A DNA stretch of 64,000 nucleotides, from the NCBI GenBank assembly GCA_041736675.1, contig JBGSTD010000026.1, positions 62,001-126,000 of the forward strand. The letters are read 5' to 3'. A program made the translations under genes and the position numbers. The DNA comes from Salaquimonas sp041736675 (GTDB lineage: Bacteria; Pseudomonadota; Alphaproteobacteria; Rhizobiales; Rhizobiaceae). The notes beneath the pieces were generated by a model that ran no database searches, was not told where the DNA came from, and saw only the letters and a list, made by a program, of their open reading frames with translations. Of the stretch, positions 16,798 through 25,523 are shown in pieces. How positions within the stretch are numbered: the first letter of the stretch is position 1; the number at the start of each line of letters is the position of its first letter.

Positions 16798-17700
16798 TCA
16801 GTTTGTACGCTCGACAACATAGCGGGCGCATTCCTTGAGAATTCCTGCCCGCTCGCCAAATGGATCAAGGTCGCGGCACGCATCTTCAACCAGCGATCTC
16901 GCCTTTTCCTGCGCTCGTTCAATTCCCCATAGGGTGACCAGTGTTCCCTTTCCCGCGGCAGCATCCTTGGCCACCTTCTTGCCCATCTTCTCTGGGGTCG
17001 AGGTGACATCCAGAATGTCGTCCGCAAGTTGAAATGCCTGACCAATTCTGATGCCGAAATTGCGCAGGCGCTCGCGGTCCTGAATGGAAGCCTTGCCCAG
17101 AATTGCTCCGGCTTCGCATGCATACCGCAACAGCGCACCCGTTTTCATGGATTGCAGCAACAAGATACCTGCTTCATCGGGTGCATTGGTTTCCGCTTCA
17201 AGATCAAGCATCTGGCCTCCTGCCATGCCGCCCATGCCCGCAGCCTTCGCCAATTGCAGAACGAGCTCCGAGCGCACCGAAGCATCACGGTGAACAGCCT
17301 CATCCGCCAACAGGTCAAAAGCGAAAGTCAGCAGGCTGTCACCGGCCAGAATTGCGGTAGCCTCATCAAATGCCTTGTGCACGGTCGGCTGGCCACGCCG
17401 CAGATCATCATCGTCCATGGCGGGGAGGTCGTCATGGACGAGGGAATAACAATGAACACATTCAAGTGCGAGGGCCGTGCGCATCGCATCAGTTTCACCC
17501 ACCCCGAAAAGCGCGGCGGTTTCAATGACCAGGAACGGGCGAAGCCGCTTTCCTCCGTTGAGGACACCATGGCGCATGGCAGCCAAAAGCCGTTGGGGCC
17601 TTGATATTTCGCCGATCAGCAATGCATCGCCAAGACAGTTGGACAACTCCCCGGTAATTCGTATTGCCATCTCGCCGAGACGATTTTCAAACAGGTTCAT
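16798..17700 (-). CDS. ispA: Short-chain polyprenyl diphosphate synthase (farnesyl/geranyl diphosphate synthase)
   Basis: The 300-residue protein carries both aspartate-rich motifs of trans-prenyltransferases: DDLPAMDDDDLRRG (first, which binds the allylic substrate through Mg2+) and FQLADDILD (second). The LRPFLVIE region and the GGKRLRP motif near residue 50 bind isopentenyl diphosphate. Size and the two-residue insertion in the first motif fit the IspA type that makes farnesyl diphosphate. It supplies precursors for ubiquinone, undecaprenyl phosphate and hopanoids. The gene is divergent from mtgA with about 160 bp between them. Confidence 0.92.
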   Translation of the reverse strand: MNLFENRLGEMAIRITGELSNCLGDALLIGEISRPQRLLAAMRHGVLNGGKRLRPFLVIETAALFGVGETDAMRTALALECVHCYSLVHDDLPAMDDDDLRRGQPTVHKAFDEATAILAGDSLLTFAFDLLADEAVHRDASVRSELVLQLAKAAGMGGMAGGQMLDLEAETNAPDEAGILLLQSMKTGALLRYACEAGAILGKASIQDRERLRNFGIRIGQAFQLADDILDVTSTPEKMGKKVAKDAAAGKGTLVTLWGIERAQEKARSLVEDACRDLDPFGERAGILKECARYVVERTN

Positions 17701-17861
17701 CTTTTCCTCTCAAATTGTCCGGGTGACTTGGCAATTCCGGCTCAATTGGTCAAGAACGTTGATTGCATGCCAATACGATTTGTCAAACTCTTTGGCTGTG
17801 GTAATGCTGAAATCGCGATGGGGCATACTTCAACTAATGACCAACAGGCGACCGAAATTGC

Positions 17862-18623
17862 ATGGCCGGGGTAACCAAGACAAAATCCGGAAAGAAAAAA
17901 ACGAAGGCTGCGCCGCCGTCGCCGGTTGCCAATCTTTTGCCCAAGGCTCGTTTTGCAACCTTTCGGCGTAGGGCGGTAAAAGTGCTTTGCATTATTGCCC
18001 TTTTTCCGGTTTTCCTGACATTATTGTATACAATTCCAGGTACGAGGCCCGTCTCGACCATCATGTTGGGACGAATGGTAACGGGACAACCCGTAGATCG
18101 CCAGTGGGTCGGGATCGAAAGCATTGCCGATGTTCTGCCCCAATCGGTTATTATGTCGGAGGATGGTCAGTTTTGCTCTCATTCAGGCGTTGACTGGAGA
18201 GAACTCAATGGCGTGATTGATGATGCACTTGAGGGAGAAAAAACCCGGGGTGCCAGCACTCTGCCTATGCAGACCGTCAAGAACCTTTATTTCTGGCCCC
18301 AACGCTCATTCATCCGCAAAATAATTGAAATCCCCTATGCCCTCATCGCGGATCTGATCTGGTCCAAACGGCGAATGATGGAAATCTATCTCAACATTGC
18401 CGAATGGGACGAAGGTGTTTTTGGAATTGAAGCGGCAAGCCGGCATTATTTCAAGAAACCCGCATCCAAATTATCAGCGCGCCAGGCAGCACTGTTGACC
18501 GTCGCCCTGCCAAATCCGAAAGGCCGTAATCCAGCCAAGCCGACACAATCACTTTCACGCCTCGCAAAACTGGTGGAAAGGCGAGCTTCCCAGTCCGGCG
18601 CTTATGTCAAATGCCTGAAATGA
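17862..18623 (+). CDS. mtgA: Monofunctional peptidoglycan glycosyltransferase
   Basis: The 253-residue protein has a basic N terminus, one membrane anchor at about 40-62 and a GT51 domain. The motifs are SEDGQFCSHSGVDW with the catalytic Glu, GASTLPMQTVKNL, and the downstream IWSKRRMMEIYLNIAEW with the second Glu region. E. coli MtgA has 242 residues with the same layout and no transpeptidase domain. It polymerises lipid II into glycan strands at the periplasmic face of the membrane. Confidence 0.95.
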   Translation: MAGVTKTKSGKKKTKAAPPSPVANLLPKARFATFRRRAVKVLCIIALFPVFLTLLYTIPGTRPVSTIMLGRMVTGQPVDRQWVGIESIADVLPQSVIMSEDGQFCSHSGVDWRELNGVIDDALEGEKTRGASTLPMQTVKNLYFWPQRSFIRKIIEIPYALIADLIWSKRRMMEIYLNIAEWDEGVFGIEAASRHYFKKPASKLSARQAALLTVALPNPKGRNPAKPTQSLSRLAKLVERRASQSGAYVKCLK

Positions 18624-18884
18624 CACGCGTGATATTGCCGGCTTGAAAGAAAAACAGGGTTTAGGGCATCATTTCGGGTAAAACATGCGAAAATTGATGA
18701 TAAATGACCGCTCCTGCGACTTTTGGAAACAAGAACTCAAAAAGTTGCATTCTCCCCCTAGTCAAAACCACGATCAGACTGTATAAGCCGCTCCCAGAGA
18801 ACAATTTTCAGGGCTCCCCCGGGCAATCCTTTCGGACTGAACGGACTTGGCGGGCCCTTTTTTCCGTTATGATGGAGCAGAACA

Positions 18885-19070
18885 ATGGCTGTACCCAAGA
18901 GTAAGATTTCCAAATCCAAACGCGGCATGCGCCGTTCAGCAGATGCTTTGAAAAAGCCTTCCTATGTTGAAGACAAGGATTCAGGCGAATTGCGCCGTCC
19001 GCACCACATCGACCTGAAATCAGGAATGTATCGCGGCAGACAAATTCTTGAGCCAAAAGAATCTGTATAA
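18885..19070 (+). CDS. rpmF: 50S ribosomal protein L32
   Basis: The 61-residue basic protein begins MAVPKSKISKSKRGMRRSADAL, the conserved L32 N terminus, and keeps the alphaproteobacterial RRPHHIDLKSGMYRGRQIL ending. It lacks zinc-binding cysteines, as is usual in this group. It stands alone, followed after 23 bases by a strong intrinsic terminator. The 261-bp gap upstream presumably holds its promoter; no other gene was seen there. Confidence 0.97.
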   Translation: MAVPKSKISKSKRGMRRSADALKKPSYVEDKDSGELRRPHHIDLKSGMYRGRQILEPKESV

Positions 19071-19093
19071 TTATTACAGGATCACAATTAAAT

Positions 19094-19116
19094 GGCCGGT
19101 TCTACCGGCCTTTTTT
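19094..19116 (+). terminator. Intrinsic terminator of rpmF
   Basis: GGCCGGT and ACCGGCC form a perfect seven-base stem around a TCT loop (19094-19110), followed directly by six T residues (19111-19116). It starts 24 bases past the rpmF stop codon. Confidence 0.9.
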
Positions 19117-19253
19117 ATTGTGTTTATTGTGATCATCTTTCTCGGGTGATCCATGTGGGCTTGGCAGGAGTCCTCACATGCTTGTCGCCATTCAGGGCAC
19201 AGAGGCTTTTTGAGTGCAACCCGCCGCCAATGCAGGCAAGATGACCGCAAAGT

Positions 19254-20300
19254 CTATAATTCCAGCATTTCATTGTTTTTTTGCAGTTCAATCCGGTATT
19301 CGCTTGGTGACATGCCGGTCCAGCGGTTGAATGCCAGAGTAAAGGCCGGCGTCGCCGAATATCCCAGAAACCCTGCAATGGTTTTTATCTGCATGGCAGG
19401 TTGCCTCAGCATTTGCAAAGCCCGTTTTCGTCGAACCTGGTCAAGAACCTGTGAAAAGCTTGTTCCTTCACCCTCCAGCATGCGCTGCATCTTTTGGGGG
19501 CTAAGAGACAATGCTTCTGCCACCGAATCCAGATTGCACCTGTCGCTTCCCATGATGCTTACCAACATCAGCTCGACTGTTGCTTTGACTGACATATCGA
19601 AGTCCGGTTGGTTGCGCATACGGTAACGCATATACATTCCGACAACCGGCTTCAAAAAGAACCCCGCTCCGCCCAATCTCACATTCAGCAATTCCTGATC
19701 AAACACAAACTCATCATACTCACATCCGAACTCCACCTCCCCTCCGAAAATTTCCCGGTGCAATGAGTCGTCACACGGCTGCTCATGTTGAAACCTGGTA
19801 ATCCTCGGATTGGCTTCGGGTATATTCAGAACCTGACGCGCCAGCATTCTGAAGCTCGCCATCTGCATTTCAATCAACTGCCGAGAAGCGATCATGTATG
19901 CATGGGTGTGAACCCTGATTATCCCTTCCTTTTTTTCAGGCCTTTCGATCAACTCGATTATTTGTCCGTTGGTGTGATAGGTTTGATATCTGAGCAGCGC
20001 CCTGATCCAGCCCCTGGCATTTTTTTCAAAGAAACCAAGATAGGCAACCGGACCGAAATTGGCAAAATCAGGAGCAAGCGTTCTCGCGAATTTCAGACCG
20101 AAATTGGGTTCATTCAATGTGCGTGATGCAAGGTCCAGAAACATCACCCCCTTGTTATACGAATAATACCCATCGTCCTGGTGAAGAAGGCCAGGATCAA
20201 GCCCGACTTCTTCCAGTAACGGCAGGATATCACCGCCATGATTTTTGATGAAATCCGCGTAGCCGATGAGACCAGTGGAACGGGTGTAATAATCCTTCAC
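19254..20300 (-). CDS. AraC-family transcriptional regulator (OruR/ArgR-like layout)
   Basis: The 348-residue protein has an N-terminal ligand-binding domain of the AraC 'arabinose-binding-like' type (about residues 15-210) and a C-terminal double helix-turn-helix (about 245-340, with FLGYSATPAFTLAFNRWTGMSPSEYR as the second HTH and signature). The start is a GTG at 20300 preceded at good spacing by GGAGG. The N-terminal domain type occurs in regulators of ornithine, lipid and choline-related pathways, so the target is not predictable. It is isolated, with rpmF convergent downstream and ihfA divergent upstream. Confidence 0.88.
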   Translation of the reverse strand: MKDYYTRSTGLIGYADFIKNHGGDILPLLEEVGLDPGLLHQDDGYYSYNKGVMFLDLASRTLNEPNFGLKFARTLAPDFANFGPVAYLGFFEKNARGWIRALLRYQTYHTNGQIIELIERPEKKEGIIRVHTHAYMIASRQLIEMQMASFRMLARQVLNIPEANPRITRFQHEQPCDDSLHREIFGGEVEFGCEYDEFVFDQELLNVRLGGAGFFLKPVVGMYMRYRMRNQPDFDMSVKATVELMLVSIMGSDRCNLDSVAEALSLSPQKMQRMLEGEGTSFSQVLDQVRRKRALQMLRQPAMQIKTIAGFLGYSATPAFTLAFNRWTGMSPSEYRIELQKNNEMLEL

Positions 20301-20557
20301 GAATTCCTCCGCGGAAAAATCGGCTCCTCCAACGGAAAAGCCAGAGGATCAGAGCAAAATGTCTTCTATTAGTAACGAATATGGAACGCAATATGTCTAT
20401 TTTTTATTTATACAATAAACAGTATTTATTTTAGTCAATATCAGCCTAAATACCTGAATTACTTGAATTTTAAAAAGGTTGCTTAGGCTGGAAATTTTAG
20501 TATAAGGAGGGGAACTTACGAACGGGAAGTAACCTATCAGGGGCGATTTGATAGTAA

Positions 20558-20857
20558 ATGGGCGAGAAAACAACAACCAGAGCAGATCTGGCAGATACAA
20601 TACATTTAAAAATAGGACTGTCGAGAACTGAGTCATCCAACCTGGTTGACGAAGTACTCGAAACGATTGCGAAGGCTTTGATCAAGGGCGAGAATGTCAA
20701 GCTTTCAGGATTTGGCACTTTCAAACTTCATCAGAAAAATGCGCGCGTTGGCCGTAATCCAAAGACAAAGGAGCAGGCCGTTATCAGTGCACGCCGTGTG
20801 ATAACATTCAATCCGTCGGCAATACTGAAAGAGCACGTGGCTGCCAACGGCAATTAA
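20558..20857 (+). CDS. ihfA: Integration host factor alpha subunit
   Basis: The 99-residue protein is an HU/IHF-fold DNA-bending protein. It has LSRTESSNLVDEVLETI helices, the VKLSGFGTF strand and the beta-arm motif GRNPKT followed by ISARRVITFNPS. The MGEKTTTRADLAD start is the form seen in alphaproteobacterial IhfA. It pairs with IhfB to bend DNA at promoters and recombination sites. A very strong AAGGAGGGGAAC sequence lies about 45 bases before the chosen ATG with no start codon behind it, so the real 5' end of this message deserves care; the weaker AGGGG about 15 bases upstream is the working ribosome site. Confidence 0.88.
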   Translation: MGEKTTTRADLADTIHLKIGLSRTESSNLVDEVLETIAKALIKGENVKLSGFGTFKLHQKNARVGRNPKTKEQAVISARRVITFNPSAILKEHVAANGN

Positions 20858-20894
20858 GAAAGCCGCGTCAGAAAGCCTGAGTTAACGGCTACCA

Positions 20895-23800
20895 TCAAAA
20901 GACTTGCAACGGAAAGCCTGAACCGTCATCTCCGTGATCTTCCGGAGCGCCGGTTTGGGCTTCCCCTTTTGATGCGCGTCCTGTCGCGGAAAGCCGTCTG
21001 ATTTCCAGTTCACGGTCAGCAACCCGTTGGCCGGCATCCTGCAGATATCCCGCAACCGTCCGCAGCAGGCTGGTGGCAACGCCCGCATCATTTTCAATCA
21101 CATCAGTCAAGACCTGCTTGTCAATACGCAAGGCAACAATATCGGTCTTGGCAACCAGATCGAGGGTACGGCCCTTTTTCATGATCACCGCGAGATCGCC
21201 AACCAGAATGCCCGGCTTCACCTCTCCAATAACTTCGTGGTGTCCATCAGGCGTTGGCCAAAGCAGCTCACCAATACCCGAGGTGAAGATATAAGCACCA
21301 TCGGCCGCATCTCCCTTGCGGAAGAAATATTTGCCGGCCGGCATCTCGATCCAGCGCGCACCAAAGGCAAGCAGCCGGATCTGTGACCTGTCGACCTTTG
21401 ACAGCAACTCCACTTGCGAGAGAATTCTCACCTTCCGTCCCAGATCATTCTCGGATGATCCGTCTTCTTCGGGAAATTCCGTTTCCGGGCCTAGTTCGCT
21501 GCCCATTTCAAGCAGCCTGCTGTTTCTGATTTCATAGCGCTTGTCATAGGGTTGAAACACATTGAACTCGCTATCAAGCTCAATCACTGTAGCCTGCGGC
21601 AACAGACGTCTTATGTTTGAGTAATATTTTGAGCGTACTTCCGGCGGAGCAGACGAAAACGGCTTATCGAGAACAAGTATTTTGGGGCGCTTGATCACAG
21701 CCCTGGCAAATGCAACTGCCTCTTTGGTCATTTTGTCCAGTTCTGAACCTGCATGATCTGCTTGAACATCACCGATCAGCAAAAGCACATCTTTGGCGAT
21801 ACCTGCTGCCTCGAGCTCCTCGACAACAATCCTTGACACCAACTCGCCATCTGCCCCTTGGCGTATTTTGCCAAACAGAATGTTCTCGATGACGCTAAGA
21901 GTCGGAATATAACTTTTTTCATCAATCGAAAAATAATACTCTTGGAATTTTTCATACAGCGTGGCGGACGCATTTCTTCTTGCACTCAAAATATGCCCTC
22001 GCAAGGCATCAGGAAAACCTTCTCCCAACTCTTCGGCTGTCAGATTGAGCGGCAAGGCAAGCACCAGCCCCAGATCATCCCCGCTTATTTCCTCACCCCG
22101 TTTCCTGTTTTGATAAATCCGCTGAAGCTCCTTGAAGGATTCTGCCGAAACGTTTTCCAGCCGCTGGAACATCGGGTGGTCGCTACCGATGGAACTGAAG
22201 GTTTCAACAAGGACATCCAGCATGTCGAACGACCATTTCTGGTGAAACTCGGCAACGCCCATTTCCTGCACCGCCGACCAGACTTGCGGATCTATTTTCC
22301 CGTCAACCAGTTTTGCAGCGCTGCTTCTGATCCCGAATATAACATTCTCGATCACTGTCAGTGCCGGGTTGTATTTTTCATAGTCAAAACGGTAAATGCT
22401 GCTTTCAAGTTTTTCGTCTTTCAGCCGTTGGTGAACCCTTTCGCGAAGCTGAACCATTGTCCGCGCTAGATCGCCATACTTCTCAAGATCAAGTTGGGAT
22501 GCCAGGCTTTGGCGCAGAAAGTAGGTTTCAAGCCCGATTTCACGTATGATGCTTGCCCACCATGCCCTTAAATCGTCATGATCCTCAAAACCGCATGTTT
22601 CAATGTCAAGCCAAGAATAGTCGATGATTTCCGCACTATTACCCGTCAGCATTGCTTCACGCATTTCCTGAAGCTGCTTTTCATTCAGTTGTTCTGATGC
22701 TGGGGGTTTTCGCCACATCGATATCTGCGTATTATGTTCAATGCTGCCGCCGAACAGTCCGGGCTCGGATGTCAGAACACCAATCTGGCGTGCAATCACA
22801 TCCTGATGAACACTTGCCAGATCCACCCCGTCAATGCTGATACTGCCGGACGTGAGTAAAATTGAGCGGGACAATGCGCGCACCATCGCCTGCCGCTCGT
22901 TGAAACTGTCGGATTGGATGGCAATATAACTTCCGGCAGGAAAACATGCCGACATTGATGCAATTATGGGCGAACCATATTGATCTGCCACCGTTGCCGA
23001 TTTCAATTCCAATGTACCGCGCCAGTCCGGCTGTTCCGCAACACGGCCAAAAAACAATTCCTCATCAATCATTCCGGGTGGATCAAACCGGTCGATAATC
23101 GTGCGGTAGCGAAGATTGGTTTCCTGTATCTGACTGTAGTAGGCAAGCAGCTCGCGCCACGGGCCGAGCAGATCCTTGTAGGATGACAATGCAGCCGCCA
23201 ATGCACCAATTGTCAGCTGTCCGTTGATGACAAGATATCCACCAACCAGCAGCAGGTAAAACGGTGTCAGCTGGTTGAGCGTGTTGTTGACAAACTTCAT
23301 GAAAAATTTGCGCTGGTAAACTTCAAACCGCAATTCGAACATCAGGGCAAAACGCCTTGCGAAGCTTGCCAATGTGTACATTATTCCGCCATTGTTGCGG
23401 ATATCTTCTGCACCCTTGACGGTATCACCAAGATACTCAGAAAACTTTCGCACCTCCAAAATGCGCTCGCGGTTCAAGGCGTTTACCCGCTTTTGCATCC
23501 TTGGCACGATGTAGGCCTGAACCGGGATCATGGCGACCGCGGCAAGGCCAAGCCAGATATTTTGTACAAAAAGAAATACCAGGATGGTTGCCATCTGCCC
23601 GGCTGCAAAAACCGGAGTGGCAAACGCCTCGCCCATCATGCTTCCAACAGCCTCGGATTCTGCTGTCAGCATCGACATCAACGAACCTTGCGAGGTTTGC
23701 TTGAAATACGGCAACGGAAAGCGGATAATCCGGCGGACCAACTCAAAACGAAACCGTCGCAACATCCGTTCGCCGACAATCCCCTTGTAGGTGTTGGTTT

Positions 23801-24056
23801 TCATTTTGAGGAGGCCTGAAGCCAGAACCATGAAAAGATAAGCAAACGACAATCCAACCAGATAACTGATCTGGTCGAACTCGTAGCCCAATACAGTCAC
23901 GGGAAAAGCCTTGCCGCCAATTGCATCGTTGATGATCTGCTTGGGCAATTCGAGGGTCAGATAGAGAAAGGGAAAAAATGCGGCCGTCAAAATCAGAATG
24001 ATGATTTGTGCACGCGCACTGTGCATCCACACATATTGAAGAAAATTCCTGGCCAT
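20895..24056 (-). CDS. ABC-exporter-like protein with degenerate ATPase and cyclic-nucleotide-binding domain
   Basis: The protein has 1053 residues from the ATG at 24056; a GTG at 24071 is the alternative start. Residues about 15-310 form a type I exporter membrane domain (six helices). An ATPase-like region follows but lacks a usable Walker A: the expected GxxGxGK loop reads AIQSDSFNERQ. The Q-loop/ENILFG-like segment recurs (around 565-575 and 720-730), suggesting an internal duplication. The signature motif is unrecognisable (AGSELDKMT) and Walker B reads ILVLDKP, with Lys for the catalytic Glu. A complete cyclic-nucleotide-binding fold lies at about 890-1005. It is thus unlikely to hydrolyse ATP in the normal way and may be a nucleotide-gated membrane regulator. 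That function is inference. Confidence 0.8.
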   Translation of the reverse strand: MARNFLQYVWMHSARAQIIILILTAAFFPFLYLTLELPKQIINDAIGGKAFPVTVLGYEFDQISYLVGLSFAYLFMVLASGLLKMKTNTYKGIVGERMLRRFRFELVRRIIRFPLPYFKQTSQGSLMSMLTAESEAVGSMMGEAFATPVFAAGQMATILVFLFVQNIWLGLAAVAMIPVQAYIVPRMQKRVNALNRERILEVRKFSEYLGDTVKGAEDIRNNGGIMYTLASFARRFALMFELRFEVYQRKFFMKFVNNTLNQLTPFYLLLVGGYLVINGQLTIGALAAALSSYKDLLGPWRELLAYYSQIQETNLRYRTIIDRFDPPGMIDEELFFGRVAEQPDWRGTLELKSATVADQYGSPIIASMSACFPAGSYIAIQSDSFNERQAMVRALSRSILLTSGSISIDGVDLASVHQDVIARQIGVLTSEPGLFGGSIEHNTQISMWRKPPASEQLNEKQLQEMREAMLTGNSAEIIDYSWLDIETCGFEDHDDLRAWWASIIREIGLETYFLRQSLASQLDLEKYGDLARTMVQLRERVHQRLKDEKLESSIYRFDYEKYNPALTVIENVIFGIRSSAAKLVDGKIDPQVWSAVQEMGVAEFHQKWSFDMLDVLVETFSSIGSDHPMFQRLENVSAESFKELQRIYQNRKRGEEISGDDLGLVLALPLNLTAEELGEGFPDALRGHILSARRNASATLYEKFQEYYFSIDEKSYIPTLSVIENILFGKIRQGADGELVSRIVVEELEAAGIAKDVLLLIGDVQADHAGSELDKMTKEAVAFARAVIKRPKILVLDKPFSSAPPEVRSKYYSNIRRLLPQATVIELDSEFNVFQPYDKRYEIRNSRLLEMGSELGPETEFPEEDGSSENDLGRKVRILSQVELLSKVDRSQIRLLAFGARWIEMPAGKYFFRKGDAADGAYIFTSGIGELLWPTPDGHHEVIGEVKPGILVGDLAVIMKKGRTLDLVAKTDIVALRIDKQVLTDVIENDAGVATSLLRTVAGYLQDAGQRVADRELEIRRLSATGRASKGEAQTGAPEDHGDDGSGFPLQVF

Positions 24057-24447
24057 TTTCCCGCCATCCACTTGAACAATGTCCGCGACGTTGCAATCTT
24101 TTCGTATTGCATGTCAAAGATTTGATGGCCCCTGATCAGGAACCGGATAGCATCAACAATCATCGCCCTGATCTGCAGATACCATACCTCATTGAAATGA
24201 TTTGGAAAGCGGTTTCAGCAACTTGCCGGATACACTCCGGATATGTATTTAAAGGTATCAGGCTGTGTCATGAAACATTTCCGGCGACCGTGTCAAACCA
24301 GTCCATTTTCGCGTTGTGAAAACTTGTAAGGCATCAAGTTGACGAATACCGAACGCTCCCCGCACAGCCAGGTCAAATAATTCTTGCCATGATAAGGCTT
24401 TAAAGTGCAAAACTGGATTTCAATGCGTTGATAAAAGGATAGCAGGA
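24057..24447. other. Non-coding gap between two divergent genes
   Basis: This stretch separates the ABC/cyclic-nucleotide gene (minus) from the small membrane protein gene (plus). I found no gene, tRNA, repeat or terminator in it. It must contain two divergent promoters. A good ribosome site (AAGGA, eight bases before the ATG) closes the right edge. Confidence 0.5.
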
Positions 24448-24867
24448 ATGTTGACCAACATACCTTTGATGATTGTTCCATTCATCATTTATAACATTTT
24501 TGCTCTTGGATGGGGAGCCGCTCCAACTGCAGGTAGCGATATCTGGCAAAGCGTTGTGATGAGTATCAACATGATTTCCGGTGTACAATGGAAAATGACC
24601 GCCGGTGATTTGATGATCACCTTCGGGCTCTTCCTGCTGTTTTTTGAAATCATGAAATCGACCCGCATCGGAGCAACATCGATCATTGATCACCTGCTCT
24701 CAACCTTCGTTTTCATCGCTTTTTTGATCGAGTTCCTGTTGGTACCATCGGCCGCACATGCAGTGTTCTTCATATTGATGATTATCACCTTTGTTGATGT
24801 CATCGCGGGATTTACAGTTTCGATCCGCTCGGCAACCAGAGACGTTTCGGTCGGTGGCGGATACTGA
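24448..24867 (+). CDS. Conserved small membrane protein with four predicted helices
   Basis: The 139-residue protein is almost entirely hydrophobic. Predicted membrane segments lie at about 5-25, 53-70, 80-100 and 103-126, with a short soluble C-terminal tail. AAGGA stands eight bases before the ATG, which supports this start. I do not recognise a named family. It is divergent from the ABC/cyclic-nucleotide gene and convergent with the GlcG-like gene, so it is probably a single-gene transcript. Confidence 0.75.
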   Translation: MLTNIPLMIVPFIIYNIFALGWGAAPTAGSDIWQSVVMSINMISGVQWKMTAGDLMITFGLFLLFFEIMKSTRIGATSIIDHLLSTFVFIAFLIEFLLVPSAAHAVFFILMIITFVDVIAGFTVSIRSATRDVSVGGGY

Positions 24868-24892
24868 AACCGCCACCTGGATCAATCGGGGT

Positions 24893-25324
24893 TCAGCCGA
24901 TATCGGCGACAAAGCCGCAGGCTTCGATTGCAGCAACAGCGCAGGTTTCATCATTGTCAGACGTATCGCCGGAAATTCCCACAGCGCCAACAATATCACC
25001 CTTTTTGTCACGGGCCAGAACACCGCCAGCAACAGGAACAACCCCGCCTTCCACAACCGAGGCGAGGCCTGCAAGAAAATGCGGCCGGCTTTCCGCCTGG
25101 GCGTTCATCCAGCGTGATCCCTTTCCGGTTGCAAGGGCTCCGCGAACCTTTCCGCTTGCAATGGCAAACCGCCCGATTGATGCGCCATCCTGCAACTGAA
25201 ACGCTTTCAAATTGCCGCCCGCATCATAAACACAAATGCCCAATGGGTTCAGTTTCATCGATTCCGCCATGGCAAACGCGGTCTTGATGATCTTGTTGGC
25301 TTTCGCCAGACTAATTGTGGTCAA
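24893..25324 (-). CDS. GlcG/HbpS-type protein (DUF336 family)
   Basis: I place the start at a TTG (25324) with AGGAG eight bases upstream, giving 143 residues, the normal length for this family; the open frame extends further left of that start but without family similarity. The sequence shows the family core: an early Ala-rich helix with KANKIIKTAFAMAE, VYDAGGNLKAF, then PVAGGVLARDKKGDIVGAVGISGDTSDNDE. GlcG-like proteins occur beside glycolate and other catabolic genes, and HbpS is a haem-responsive sensor relative; the biochemical role of most members is unknown. Confidence 0.82.
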   Translation of the reverse strand: MTTISLAKANKIIKTAFAMAESMKLNPLGICVYDAGGNLKAFQLQDGASIGRFAIASGKVRGALATGKGSRWMNAQAESRPHFLAGLASVVEGGVVPVAGGVLARDKKGDIVGAVGISGDTSDNDETCAVAAIEACGFVADIG

Positions 25325-25523
25325 TATTCTAACTCCTGAAATTGGATGACATGGAAGAACGCAGCCCTGCTGCTTCAAGTCAATTGCCTGACGATCAATA
25401 GCCAGATTCACATTGTTTGCAACCAATCTGCTGTCAAATTGGTCTGCCAACCTGCTGGTCTGCGGGAAAGTTTGCAGTCCATTAAGCATTTTTCCTCATA
25501 GTTCGGTGATAAAGAGGAATCCC

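Noticed and set aside
25325..25489. N-terminal 55 residues of the GlcG-like frame
   Set aside because: They do not resemble the family, overlap the upstream region of the EAL gene, and a TTG with AGGAG gives the normal length.
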